Origin: Pedobacter helvus
Lineage (GTDB): Bacteria; Bacteroidota; Bacteroidia; Sphingobacteriales; Sphingobacteriaceae
Direction of reading: 5' to 3'
DNA: 64,000 nucleotides
NCBI RefSeq assembly: GCF_005925325.1
Contig: NZ_SRMP01000006.1
Location: 186,001 to 250,000, forward strand
Part shown: positions 38,209 through 47,473 of the stretch, piece after piece
How the letters are laid out: every line of letters starts with the position of its first letter
Position numbering within the stretch: the stretch's first letter is position 1
Made by a program: the position numbers and the translations under genes
The notes under the pieces: generated by a model
Told to the model about the DNA's origin: nothing
The model's input: only the letters and a program-made list of their open reading frames with translations
Databases searched by the model: none

Positions 38209-41010
38209 TTGAAATCACAATTAACTCTAAAAAAAGCACTACTAACCATCATGTTCGTGTTAGGCAGTGTACTTGTTTTCGCACAGGGAACAGGAAAAAT
38301 TGCAGGAACTGTAACGGATAAAACTACTGGAGAGACACTAATTAGTGCTGCTGTTAAAGTAGCGGGTTCAAATAAAGTTGCAGGAACTGATGCTAACGGA
38401 AAATATATTATTGGTGGATTAGCAGCTGGGAAATATACTATAGAAGTTTCTTACGTTAGTTATCTTCCAAAAATCATCAAATTGGTTGAAGTAAAAGACA
38501 ATGTTACAACAACCTTGAACATAGCTTTAGAAGAATCTAGTGCTACTTTAAATCAAGTAGTAGTTGCTGGAAAAGCAAATAAGGAATCTAGTAATGCGCT
38601 ATTAGCAGAAAGAAAAAATTCGACTTTAGTAGTTCAAAAAATCGGTGCACAGGAGTTGAGCCGTAAAGGTCTTTCGAATGTAGCTGAAGGTGTGAGTAAA
38701 ATTGCTGGCGTATCAATGGTTGGCAATAAAAATGTTTTTGTTAGAGGTTTAGGAGACCGTTACAACAATACTACATTAAATGGATTACCTATACCTTCTA
38801 CAAATCCAGACTTGAAATTAATTCCATTAGATATTTTTCCTACTTCAGTAGTTAAGAATATTGGTGTAACTAAATCTTATTCTCCAGAATTGTACGGCGA
38901 TTTCTCAGGAGGTTCTATTGATATCGTAACTAAAGATTATCCAGAACAAGGTTTCTTTAAAGTCGGATTGTCTAGTGGCTATAACTCAATTACTACAGGT
39001 AAAGATTTCTATACTACCCAAAGAAGCTTTTTAAATTTCGCAGGTTTTGATAGAGTTGAAAGAGCATTACCGCAAGCCATCGACAATATGCGTATCTACA
39101 GATCTACAGAACGCCCTAATTTGAAACCAAATTTTGCAACTAAATGGTCACCAGAAACTATTACAGCGCCGGTAGCTACAGGTTTCTCATTATCTGGAGG
39201 CGATTCGTACGATTTAGGCAACAACAGAAAATTTGGCTACTTGGCAAGTTTAGGTTATAAAAATGATCTTCGTTTCAACGATGGTATCAGTGCTATTTAC
39301 AACGCACAGCAAGCGCCAGATTATTTATACCAAACAGAACGGTTCAGCTTTACAACGAATACTTCTGCCTTGTTGAACTTATACTACAAACCAGGAAGCA
39401 AGAGCAGCTACAGCGTAACTGGTATGTTTGTTAACGATTCTGGAAATGATATTTTCAACCAACAAGGTTTTAAGGCCGATTTAAGTGGTGATATTTATGC
39501 GAGAAGAAATTCTTATGTGCAAAATTCATTATTAACTGGACAGTTTTCTGGTACAAATAACTTTAGTGAGCGTTTCAATTTGAAATATACTTTAGGTTAT
39601 ACAAACATTACCGGAAGTACGCCAGATAGGGTTCAAAATACCTTCATTGACAATAAAAATGCAACTTATTCATTTTTGAAACTTAACAATAGTGATAACC
39701 ACAGGTTTTTTGCGGATTTAAATGAGGATGATTTCTCTGGTAACATCACTGCCGAGTTAAAATCAAAAAATACGGAATCGGCGTTTAAAACTTTGCAATT
39801 CGGGTTTCAAGGCAGGTACAAATCTAGGGTTTTCAATTCGCGACAATTTGAAACGAAAATCGGTTTAAACCCAGTGTTAAATTTAAACCAAGTAGATCTT
39901 TATTTAAATGACAACAACTTAGGAAGCGGTAACGATGAAAATTCATTTAGATACGATGAATCTTATTATGCGCCAAATAACTATGAAGCAGATTTGATGA
40001 TTGCAGCTTCGTTTGTGAATTTCAATTTCGAATTTAATAAAAGATTGAAATTAATTGCTGGTGTAAGAGCAGAGTATTCAGAACAAAACACTTACTACAA
40101 ATTAGGTAGCCAAACTTACGATTCTCCTTTTAGGGTGAAAACAATTGATGGCTTAGATCTATTGCCAGCATTGACGTTGAAGTATGCGCTTGATGATAAA
40201 TCTAACGTGTTGTTCGCAGCAAGTAAGACTATTTCTCGTCCGCAATTTGTGGAGGCTGCACCATTTAGATACAACGTTGGTTTCGGTATAGCCGAAGGTG
40301 AAGGTAACCCAGATTTGGTAAATAGCGATAACTACAATGTTGATTTGAAATATGAAATATATCCCTCTAGTGGAGAGATCTTAGCGGTAAGTTTATTTGG
40401 AAAATATATTGATAAACCCATCGAGTTAAGTCAAGTGGTTTCTGCGGATCCCTTATTTACATACATCAATACTGATAACGCAATGTTAGCTGGAGTTGAA
40501 GTAGAGTATAACAGAAATATTGGTGCATTGTTCTCATCATCTTCGAAATCTTTACAAAATATGTCATTAGGCTTTAACGCTTCTTACATCTATAGTAAAA
40601 TCGACATCAGCCAAGAGACAATTAATAATTCTGCTACGCCAATTGCACCTACAAACACTTCGAGGCCTTTATTTGGTGCATCTCCATATTTAATCAATTT
40701 TGACTATAGCTACAAGCACAATTGGTCAGCTAAATCTAACACGACATTTACTTTAGCTTACAATGTTTTTGGTAAACGTTTGTTTGCTGCGGGAGCACAA
40801 CAAGCGGGTGATATTTATGAAATGCCTGTAAATACTTTAGATTTTATTATCAATACAAAATTGAACAATAAGATAGGCTTGGATTTCAACTTCGGTAATA
40901 TCCTCAATCCAGATATCAAATTCCAACAGGAGTATGAAAATAATAATCTTCCTTACAATCAGTACAAGCGAGGAATGAATGTAGGTGTTAACCTTAACTA
41001 CACATTCTAG
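38209..41010 (+). CDS. TonB-dependent receptor (outer membrane)
   Basis: The 933-residue protein starts at a TTG codon; this gives a proper signal peptide ending LVFAQG, and the next ATG would cut into it. It has a carboxypeptidase-regulatory-like domain (about 25-112), a plug (AEGVSKIAGVSMVGNKNVFVRGLGDRY, LYGDFSGGSIDIVTKD), and a barrel ending in a terminal aromatic (GMNVGVNLNYTF). It lacks the SusC signature GYG and has no SusD partner; a lipoprotein gene follows instead. The Pho-like promoter upstream suggests induction by phosphate limitation. Confidence 0.92.
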   Translation: MKSQLTLKKALLTIMFVLGSVLVFAQGTGKIAGTVTDKTTGETLISAAVKVAGSNKVAGTDANGKYIIGGLAAGKYTIEVSYVSYLPKIIKLVEVKDNVTTTLNIALEESSATLNQVVVAGKANKESSNALLAERKNSTLVVQKIGAQELSRKGLSNVAEGVSKIAGVSMVGNKNVFVRGLGDRYNNTTLNGLPIPSTNPDLKLIPLDIFPTSVVKNIGVTKSYSPELYGDFSGGSIDIVTKDYPEQGFFKVGLSSGYNSITTGKDFYTTQRSFLNFAGFDRVERALPQAIDNMRIYRSTERPNLKPNFATKWSPETITAPVATGFSLSGGDSYDLGNNRKFGYLASLGYKNDLRFNDGISAIYNAQQAPDYLYQTERFSFTTNTSALLNLYYKPGSKSSYSVTGMFVNDSGNDIFNQQGFKADLSGDIYARRNSYVQNSLLTGQFSGTNNFSERFNLKYTLGYTNITGSTPDRVQNTFIDNKNATYSFLKLNNSDNHRFFADLNEDDFSGNITAELKSKNTESAFKTLQFGFQGRYKSRVFNSRQFETKIGLNPVLNLNQVDLYLNDNNLGSGNDENSFRYDESYYAPNNYEADLMIAASFVNFNFEFNKRLKLIAGVRAEYSEQNTYYKLGSQTYDSPFRVKTIDGLDLLPALTLKYALDDKSNVLFAASKTISRPQFVEAAPFRYNVGFGIAEGEGNPDLVNSDNYNVDLKYEIYPSSGEILAVSLFGKYIDKPIELSQVVSADPLFTYINTDNAMLAGVEVEYNRNIGALFSSSSKSLQNMSLGFNASYIYSKIDISQETINNSATPIAPTNTSRPLFGASPYLINFDYSYKHNWSAKSNTTFTLAYNVFGKRLFAAGAQQAGDIYEMPVNTLDFIINTKLNNKIGLDFNFGNILNPDIKFQQEYENNNLPYNQYKRGMNVGVNLNYTF

Positions 41011-41129
41011 CAGTAGTTAACAATTAATTAATGTTTTGTTGATGGACTGGTAATTACTAGCTAATCTATCCTTAATACTAATGTTGTTGCTTTGTGATAT
41101 AAAATTTTGAATATAAACAATTTAAAAAA

Positions 41130-42476
41130 ATGAATAAGCTTAAATTTTCAAAAATCTTTTTTGTTGTGGCTTTAGCGGGTGCTTCAACCTTTACAGCTTG
41201 TAAAAAAGACAAGCCAACAGAAGAAGATACTGTATTGGCAGGATCATTAGCTAATGGTACCGTACTTGTTGGCGACTTGGTAAATGATGTAACCTTAGTT
41301 AAAGGAAACACTTATGTTTTAAGAGGCGGAGTTCACGTTAAAGAAGGTAAAACTATTACCATTCAAGACGGAGTTACTGTTAAGCACGATCCTAATGAGC
41401 CAGCAACAGCTTATTTATTAATTGAGCCAGGAGCTAAAATTAATGCTCAAGGTACTGCTGCTAGCCCTATTGTATTTACTTCTGGTGCAGCAGCTCCTAA
41501 GGAGCAAGATTGGGGAGGAATCATTGTATGTGGTAGAGCACCAGTAAATGGTCAAGGTGGCCGTATCGCTTCAGAAATGGGTGCGGGAGTTACTTATGGT
41601 GGTACTGTTGCGAACGACAATTCTGGTGTATTGAAATATATGCGTGTAGAATTTACAGGTAGAAAACAAACTGCTACTAAAGAACATAATGGCTTCACTT
41701 TCGAAGGTGTAGGTAACGGAACTACAGTAGAGTACTTATCTGTTTATAGAGGTGGTGACGATGCTTTCGAATGGTTTGGTGGTACTGTAAATGTAAAATA
41801 TCTTTTCGCTTACGGTGCGCAAGATGATACTTTCGACTGGACTTTCGGCTGGTCTGGTAAAGCCCAATTCTTGGTTGGTGTACAAGGTGATGGTGTAGCT
41901 GATAGAGGTATTGAGGCAGATAATAGCGATACAAATAATGCAGCTAATCCGTTCTCTAACCCAACTCTGTCTAACGTAACTTTAGTAGGTTCATTAATTG
42001 CTAAAACTGGTGATGATCCGACCAAGACTGAAGATTTAGTTGCTGGCAAAACGACTGGTTTAAAATTACGTCAAGGTACTAAAGGTAAGTTGCATAACTT
42101 GGTGGTGTATAACTTCAACAACGGTGTAGATGTAGAGCACAACGGTACATTAGCTAATGTACTTGACAACTCTTTAGTAGTTAAAAACTCAGATATATCT
42201 AATACTAAACCTTGGGCTTTCAAACCTTCAAGTGGGGGTACTACAACTTTAACCCCTACTGATAATCCATTCATTACTGGTCCTTATAGCAATACCGTTA
42301 CTGCTAGTGATACTAAGCCTGCTTACATTACAGGTGTATTCGTAGGCACTTCTGCTACTGGTTCAGTAGATCCGACTACATTAGACCCTTTCTTCACTGC
42401 TGCTAACTACAAAGGTGCAGTACAAGCAGGTTCTGATTGGACTACTGGTGCCTGGGTAAAAACTGATAAAAGATAA
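41130..42476 (+). CDS. Surface lipoprotein with right-handed beta-helix-like repeats
   Basis: The 448-residue protein has a lipoprotein signal with Cys24 (FTACKKDK). The rest is rich in Gly, Thr, Val and Asn with repeated short strands (KGNTYVLRGGVHVKEGKTITIQ), typical of parallel beta-helix proteins. It contains clustered acidic and Asn residues such as GVQGDGVADRGIEADNSD. It follows the TonB receptor by 119 bases on the same strand and is probably its partner. I do not know its ligand. If the upstream array is a Pho box, the pair could scavenge phosphorus compounds. Confidence 0.7.
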   Translation: MNKLKFSKIFFVVALAGASTFTACKKDKPTEEDTVLAGSLANGTVLVGDLVNDVTLVKGNTYVLRGGVHVKEGKTITIQDGVTVKHDPNEPATAYLLIEPGAKINAQGTAASPIVFTSGAAAPKEQDWGGIIVCGRAPVNGQGGRIASEMGAGVTYGGTVANDNSGVLKYMRVEFTGRKQTATKEHNGFTFEGVGNGTTVEYLSVYRGGDDAFEWFGGTVNVKYLFAYGAQDDTFDWTFGWSGKAQFLVGVQGDGVADRGIEADNSDTNNAANPFSNPTLSNVTLVGSLIAKTGDDPTKTEDLVAGKTTGLKLRQGTKGKLHNLVVYNFNNGVDVEHNGTLANVLDNSLVVKNSDISNTKPWAFKPSSGGTTTLTPTDNPFITGPYSNTVTASDTKPAYITGVFVGTSATGSVDPTTLDPFFTAANYKGAVQAGSDWTTGAWVKTDKR

Positions 42477-42524
42477 TCTTAATTAATAAATATAAGGGGT
42501 GCGTTGTGAAAACAATGCACCTTT

Positions 42525-43730
42525 TTATTTGGCACTAGGTTCGTAAGCATAGACCACTTCGTAAGCCTCTTTCCTCAATTTTGGAGGAAGTTTTCCGATT
42601 GGTAAATCATTGAGTTGAGGGGTAGGTTCGCAAATAGAATAAGCTCTGTTGTTGTAATTGATGGTTTTACCAAAAGGTTTATCAAACTGTACAGCCATTG
42701 TTACGTGGGTAGGATAGAGCAGAACAATCATCGGTAAATCGTAAATCTCCTTTACAAGATAAAAGAACAAAGCGGCCCTATCATCGCAATCGCTGTATGG
42801 GTTTAGTAAAGTTTGCTCTGGCGATAATCTTTTCTCTTTGCCAAAATTTTCACGATCGTTCTCATATAAGAAAGCATATCGAGTAAATTTCATTAAATAA
42901 TTCACGCCATTTTTTACAGACATACCGTCTATGTTCTTTTTCAAGGTAGGTATTAATGAACCATAAGTTTCTTTGGTTAAAGGGATGTTGAAGTAATACG
43001 AAAAATCTACACCAGGATAGTTCTTAAAAATGCTCTCTACCTCTGGGCTCACTTTAATGTCGAAATGATAGTCTTGAGCTCCGTATTTAAATGAAACTTG
43101 CTTTTTACCATAGTTCGATGGATTAAAATCGGGCATTTTGGTGATTTGGTAAGAGAAAGGTTTTGCAGCTTCAGCTATACCAATCATTTCCGTATCAGGT
43201 ATAGAAGTAAAATTGGTATGGATATAGTCATGGTAGTTTAGGCACATGTACTTTTTACCTCCCAACATCAAGTAGGGGATATCGAAAATCTTTTCGTTAT
43301 TATAAACGTACATAATGATCCTATTGTCAGCTAATATCAGACGTGCATCATAACCGCTTTTCCCAAGCAGAAACCATTTATATAGCGTGTATTGCTCGTA
43401 GTTGTTTTTCTTGGCGCAAATGGTTTCAGCGGTTTTTCTAATAAGCTGATAAAACAGCCAGTCGTTCAACTGTTTCTTTTTTTGGAACGCCAAAAGTGTA
43501 TCAATTATAGGTTGGTAGTTACTGGCTTCTAAAGTATGGTAAGCGGAAGAAATATGCTCCTTATTAAACTCAACTTTGTTTTTTAGGATGATATTCGGAT
43601 CTACATCGATATTAAAGGTATGACCATAAAACTCAAAGCTGCGCACTTGGCCTTTCGTGTTGGTGAAAGAACATAAAACCATCAGCAATGCTGATAGCTT
43701 TAAAAAGCCATATCGCTTGATAAAATACAC
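42525..43730 (-). CDS. Secreted transglutaminase-like protein
   Basis: The 401-residue frame starts at a GTG directly after an in-frame TAA, so no longer start exists. It has a signal peptide ending near TKGQ (27). The C-terminal third shows a transglutaminase/cysteine-protease-like triad: Cys315 in NPYSDCDDRAALFFYL, His342 in YPTHVTMAV and an acidic residue Glu368 in YSICEPTP. The spacing and the helix after the cysteine fit that fold. The N-terminal two thirds are unrecognised. Function is unknown; it probably works in the periplasm. TTAAC repeats lie directly upstream. Confidence 0.6.
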   Translation of the reverse strand: MYFIKRYGFLKLSALLMVLCSFTNTKGQVRSFEFYGHTFNIDVDPNIILKNKVEFNKEHISSAYHTLEASNYQPIIDTLLAFQKKKQLNDWLFYQLIRKTAETICAKKNNYEQYTLYKWFLLGKSGYDARLILADNRIIMYVYNNEKIFDIPYLMLGGKKYMCLNYHDYIHTNFTSIPDTEMIGIAEAAKPFSYQITKMPDFNPSNYGKKQVSFKYGAQDYHFDIKVSPEVESIFKNYPGVDFSYYFNIPLTKETYGSLIPTLKKNIDGMSVKNGVNYLMKFTRYAFLYENDRENFGKEKRLSPEQTLLNPYSDCDDRAALFFYLVKEIYDLPMIVLLYPTHVTMAVQFDKPFGKTINYNNRAYSICEPTPQLNDLPIGKLPPKLRKEAYEVVYAYEPSAK

Positions 43731-43733
43731 TTG

Positions 43734-43777
43734 TTAACATTCGGTTAATATTAAATTTAACTAAAGTTAACCTATTA
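43734..43777. promoter_or_regulatory. Second TTAAC cluster upstream of the transglutaminase-like gene
   Basis: TTAAC-type words start at 43734, 43745, 43757 and 43767, close to but not exactly at 11-bp phase. GTTAAC is its own complement, so the strand served cannot be told. Regulatory role is less certain than for the two phased arrays. Confidence 0.35.
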
Positions 43778-43836
43778 AAGCAAGGGAAATCTTCAGAAAA
43801 AATGCGTTTTTACTCGAAATTGATTTTTCCTGTTAA

Positions 43837-43892
43837 GTAAATATAAAATAACCTAGTTTTTACAGCGACTTAACATTGCCAACCTACATTTG
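43837..43892 (+). promoter_or_regulatory. Pho-box-like promoter of a candidate small RNA
   Basis: Four 11-base units start at 43837, 43848, 43859 and 43870: GTAAATATAAA, ATAACCTAGTT, TTTACAGCGAC, TTAACATTGCC. After a 4-base gap follows TACATTTG (43885-43892), a full -7 box. The gap and phase are identical to those upstream of the TonB receptor at 38209. No protein gene begins downstream on this strand. Confidence 0.55.
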
Positions 43893-43894
43893 TG

Positions 43895-43980
43895 ACGTTA
43901 AATATTTGGTTAGTATTTATCATACAGTTTAGGTTAGTTGATAGCACAAAGCCCCGATGGATGTCGAGGCTTTTGCTTTT
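43895..43980 (+). ncRNA. Candidate small RNA, about 80 bases
   Basis: The stretch starts just after a -7 box and ends in a terminator: AAAGCCCCGA (43948-43957) pairs with TCGAGGCTTT (43964-43973) with one mismatch, loop TGGATG, then TTGCTTTTT. No start codon opens a frame inside it. The single-stranded part holds GGTTAGT twice. The flanking genes are both on the other strand, so neither explains a plus-strand promoter and terminator here. Confidence 0.5.
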
Positions 43981-44011
43981 TACCCCCAGCCCCCCTAAAG
44001 GGGAGTTGGGT

Positions 44012-44037
44012 AAGTCCCCTTTAGGGGATTTAGGGGT
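44012..44037. repeat. Dispersed C/G-rich repeat
   Basis: AAGTCCCCTTTAGGGG followed by ATTTAGGGG. An inverted copy is at 32216-32241. A related hairpin, CCCCTAAAGGGG, lies just before it at about 43991. It abuts the stop codon of the acyltransferase gene. Confidence 0.7.
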
Positions 44038-45789
44038 TTAAAAATTCTTCCCAATCTTTTCCAAAATGTCTGCTGGTATCTTATGCGTATCTACTACTAA
44101 AAATCCATCTAAACAATCAGAGAATTTAGGATCGATATTAAAGCAAATAATCTTTGCGTTTAGGTTCATGTACTGGCGCAACAAAACCGGAATTTTGATG
44201 TGGTTGTTTTCAATATCGCCAATCAATCCATCTAGATCCTTCAAACTTTCACTTTGCTCAATCAGTAAATCGGTATCTATTGGTGTAAGATCTGCCTTAA
44301 ATTTGTTTCGTGGCTTTACATAATGTGCCATTTCGTAATCGAAGTGGTTTTTGGTAATGAAATCTACTATCAATGATTTGCTGAACTTCGAAAAATTATT
44401 GCTGATGCTTACCGGGCCAAACATGTAACGGTACTGTGGGTTCATTATCAGGTACTTCAAAATTCCTTTCCAGAGTAAAAATAATGGAAGTGGCTTCAAT
44501 TGATATTCTTTTCTGATCCACGATCTGCCTAGCTCAATACCCTGTCTTAAAATAGGGTAGAAAGGCTCTTTTATTTTGAATAACTCCGAAATATAAAAAC
44601 CACGTTTGCCCATGGTATTTAAAATTTCATCGCCTTTGCCAATACGATAAGCGCCAACAATCATCTGGGCATCTTTGTCCCAAATAAAAAGATGGTTGTA
44701 GTAAATATCGTAGTTATCTAAGTCTATCTTTTTATTGGTTCCTTCGCCAACCTGTCTAAAGGTAATTTCTCGTAAACGACCAATTTCTCTTAATATATGA
44801 GGAATGCCAGTGGTTGGTACAATATAAACTTCGTAGTTTTTCTCTTCCCAAACTCTGTATTCTTCTAAGCCGGCAACTTCTTTAACCATTAATTCTTTAT
44901 TGGTTTCCTCAACAATCTCGGCTGGTTTTTTCTTAATCTTAAATAGGTTGATTGGATTGAAAAGTTTTCGTTCTTGCTCTAAACTAGTACCTAGTGCATA
45001 AGTTCTAGCCCTCAAGAAATCTAATAATTTATTGGTATCCTTGTTATAACTGATGTCGTCAATCTTAATAGGTTTGCCGATACGTACTTTGATTTTTAAG
45101 CCTTGCTTGTTTAAAAACTCTGAGGGTAATTTCGCAGTTCTTAGTGTTGGATGAATGAAGCTCAGGATATTAAACAACACGCCATTATTCCCGTGGAAAT
45201 AAATAGGAACTACTGGCAATTTAGCTCTCGCCACTAATTTACCCACTACCGGATGCCACAATCTATCCGTGATTTCCTGTTTCTCTAAATTGAAAGTAGA
45301 TACCTCTCCAGCTGGGAAAATACCAATAGGAGTACCGCTTTGCAACAAATCAAAAGTAGACTTTAACCCACTGATACTAGAAGAATGTTGTACATTTTCG
45401 AATGGATTTACCGCTACGAAGAACTCGCTTAGATTAGGAATTTTTTTCAGGATGAAATTCACCATTACCTTAGCTTCTGGTCTAACGGTACAAAGTAATT
45501 TCACTAAGGCTAAACCTTCTACACCACCGTAAGGGTGGTTGGCAATGGCAATAAATCCTCCCGTTTTTGGGATGTTCTTCAGGTCTTCCTCATCAAAATC
45601 GATAGAAACACCAATAGTTTCTAATATTTTATCTACAAACTCTAAACCTTCAAAATGTTGGTTCATCGAGAACACTTTATTAATGTCGTTCAGTTTCATT
45701 ACTTCCATTAAAAGTGCCGCCAGTCCCGGAACTCCCAACTTATCTATCTTCGTTGCCTGTGCAAATTCTTGTTTAGTAATAATCTTCAT
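44038..45789 (-). CDS. Bifunctional acyltransferase: PlsC-like domain fused to OlsB/hemolysin-type GNAT domain
   Basis: The 583-residue product starts at the ATG at 45789. Residues about 75-270 form a lysophospholipid acyltransferase domain: NHPYGGVEG with His85, the FPAGEVS glycine/glutamate block near 158-164 and PVVPIYFHG. Residues about 305-520 form a GNAT-like domain of the ornithine-lipid OlsB/hemolysin type (IGRLREITFRQVGEG, FYISELFKI, LGRSWI). The fusion resembles OlsF, which makes ornithine lipid in one protein. Products in this organism could be ornithine, glycine or related amino-acid lipids of the membrane. Confidence 0.85.
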   Translation of the reverse strand: MKIITKQEFAQATKIDKLGVPGLAALLMEVMKLNDINKVFSMNQHFEGLEFVDKILETIGVSIDFDEEDLKNIPKTGGFIAIANHPYGGVEGLALVKLLCTVRPEAKVMVNFILKKIPNLSEFFVAVNPFENVQHSSSISGLKSTFDLLQSGTPIGIFPAGEVSTFNLEKQEITDRLWHPVVGKLVARAKLPVVPIYFHGNNGVLFNILSFIHPTLRTAKLPSEFLNKQGLKIKVRIGKPIKIDDISYNKDTNKLLDFLRARTYALGTSLEQERKLFNPINLFKIKKKPAEIVEETNKELMVKEVAGLEEYRVWEEKNYEVYIVPTTGIPHILREIGRLREITFRQVGEGTNKKIDLDNYDIYYNHLFIWDKDAQMIVGAYRIGKGDEILNTMGKRGFYISELFKIKEPFYPILRQGIELGRSWIRKEYQLKPLPLFLLWKGILKYLIMNPQYRYMFGPVSISNNFSKFSKSLIVDFITKNHFDYEMAHYVKPRNKFKADLTPIDTDLLIEQSESLKDLDGLIGDIENNHIKIPVLLRQYMNLNAKIICFNIDPKFSDCLDGFLVVDTHKIPADILEKIGKNF

Positions 45790-45942
45790 GTACAAATAAT
45801 AAGGTTAAGTATAAGGCAATAAACAGTAAGTATAATGCAATGTCAAAAATAAGATTTATTTTAGAGTAAAATCTAATCTATGAAAACATCTTGATTTCTC
45901 TAGCCAAAAAGAAATTGGAATGAATTCATCAAACACCTATGT

Positions 45943-46839
45943 ATGATGAAGAACTGGCTCATCAATAACTTCGGTTTTAGTAAACGAGAGTATAACGGAC
46001 TTTTGTATTTAGTGATCATTATAATTGTTGTCACTTTTATACCTTATATATATCAATATTATTTAAGCAGGAATTCATCGGGCACTAACGATAAACTTGC
46101 CTTAGAGAAATTGGTACTGGTAGATCGGCACAATAAGAAAAGGTTTAGTGATACTCGTAGTGAAATTGAAAGTTCTACAGCAAAACGACCGGTTCATTAC
46201 TTCGAGTTTAATCCTAATACCATTACTGAAAAGGAATGGCAGCAATTTGGCTTGTCGTACAAGCAAGCTATGTCTATTGTTAACTATGTTAGAAAGGGTG
46301 GGAAGTTTTATAAACCAGAAGACTTGAAGAAGATGTACACCATATCGCCCGAAAAGTATGAAGCTTTATTGCCCTATGTGTCCATTCCTAAGATGGATCA
46401 GTTCGATAACAAACCGACTTCTACCTATACTAAAAAGGAAGCGGTTGTTGTGGCCATCAATACAGCTGATACGCTTGAACTCGATAAAATAAAAGGTGTA
46501 GGTCCTGCTTTTGCCAGAAGAATTGTAAAATACAGGGAACGATTGGGAGGTTTTTATAGTAAAGAGCAGCTATTTGAAGTATTCGGGGTAGATACGCCTA
46601 AGTACAACGAGATCAAAGATCAAATTAAGATTGACGCAGAAGGAATTGTGAAATTCAATATCAATACAGTAGAATTTGATGATTTGAAAAGACATCCTTA
46701 CCTCACTTTTAAACAAATGAATGCCATTATACAGTATCGAAAACAACATGGGCCATACAAAAATATGGCTGATTTAAGTAAAGTACTCATTTTAAAGCCA
46801 GAGACTATCCAAAAAATAGCTCCGTATCTAAATTTCTAA
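45943..46839 (+). CDS. Membrane-anchored helix-hairpin-helix (ComEA-like) protein
   Basis: The 298-residue protein has one N-terminal membrane helix (about 20-40, LLYLVIIIIVVTFIPYIY) and three tandem helix-hairpin-helix units: NPNTITEKEWQQFGLS, NTADTLELDKIKGVGPAFARRIVKYR and NTVEFDDLKRHPYLT, each followed by a GG/GP..L half. Such repeats bind DNA without sequence preference. ComEA has a similar plan and takes up DNA in competent cells; whether this protein does so is not shown. Two adjacent ATG codons are possible starts. Confidence 0.8.
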   Translation: MMKNWLINNFGFSKREYNGLLYLVIIIIVVTFIPYIYQYYLSRNSSGTNDKLALEKLVLVDRHNKKRFSDTRSEIESSTAKRPVHYFEFNPNTITEKEWQQFGLSYKQAMSIVNYVRKGGKFYKPEDLKKMYTISPEKYEALLPYVSIPKMDQFDNKPTSTYTKKEAVVVAINTADTLELDKIKGVGPAFARRIVKYRERLGGFYSKEQLFEVFGVDTPKYNEIKDQIKIDAEGIVKFNINTVEFDDLKRHPYLTFKQMNAIIQYRKQHGPYKNMADLSKVLILKPETIQKIAPYLNF

Positions 46840-46845
46840 TGTTGA

Positions 46846-46941
46846 TCAGGCCATGTCTATTAACTATTATCCGTCAACTATCAACTAAAATACCTTACTT
46901 TTGACCATCAACTTTTCAATTTAGACTTTATACTTTCAACT
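46846..46941. repeat. Short-word repeat region upstream of apt
   Basis: Words like TATTAACTATTATCC, CGTCAACTATCAACTAAA and CCATCAACTTTTCAAT repeat through the gap. The -7 box TACTTTTG of apt (46896-46903) is embedded in it. Confidence 0.45.
46896..46903 (+). promoter_or_regulatory. -7 promoter box of apt
   Basis: TACTTTTG matches TAnnTTTG about 43 bases before the ATG. No -33 TTTG is seen. Confidence 0.4.
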
Positions 46942-46945
46942 CGAA

Positions 46946-47473
46946 ATGGTATCTGATAAAATCAAACAAATTATTAGGGATGTTCCCGATTTTCCAAAGC
47001 CTGGAATTGTTTTCAAAGACATTACGCCAATACTTAAAAATCCAGCTTTATGTAATGAAATTGCTGATGCGCTTGCAGAGCAACTAACAAATGTAGAGGT
47101 AGATGTGGTAGCTGGCATAGAAAGTAGGGGCTTCTTGTTTGGTTTGGCTTTGGCTCAAAAACTGAATGTTCCTTTTGTACCCATTAGAAAAGCAGGCAAG
47201 CTTCCTTACAAAACCATACAACAATCTTATGATTTAGAGTATGGAAGTGCAACCTTAGAAGTTCATGAGGATGCTTTTGATGCAGGTCAAAAAATAGTAA
47301 TCCACGATGATTTATTGGCAACTGGCGGAACGGTTGTTGCGGCATCAGCATTGGTACAAAAACTAGGAGCCGAGGTAGCTGGTTATTCTTTCCTAATCAA
47401 CTTAGATTTTCTAAACGGCAAAGACAGGTTAAAAGTTTATAGCAACAAACTATTTTCATTAGCTGATTATTAG
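46946..47473 (+). CDS. apt: Adenine phosphoribosyltransferase
   Basis: Salvages adenine to AMP using PRPP. The 175-residue protein shows the type I PRTase pattern: DVPDFPKPGIVFKDITPIL at the start, AGIESRGFLFG near 55, the RKAGKLPYKT flexible loop, and the PRPP motif VVIHDDLLATGGT (read here as KIVIHDDLLATGGTV, about 112-126). Full length. Confidence 0.96.
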   Translation: MVSDKIKQIIRDVPDFPKPGIVFKDITPILKNPALCNEIADALAEQLTNVEVDVVAGIESRGFLFGLALAQKLNVPFVPIRKAGKLPYKTIQQSYDLEYGSATLEVHEDAFDAGQKIVIHDDLLATGGTVVAASALVQKLGAEVAGYSFLINLDFLNGKDRLKVYSNKLFSLADY

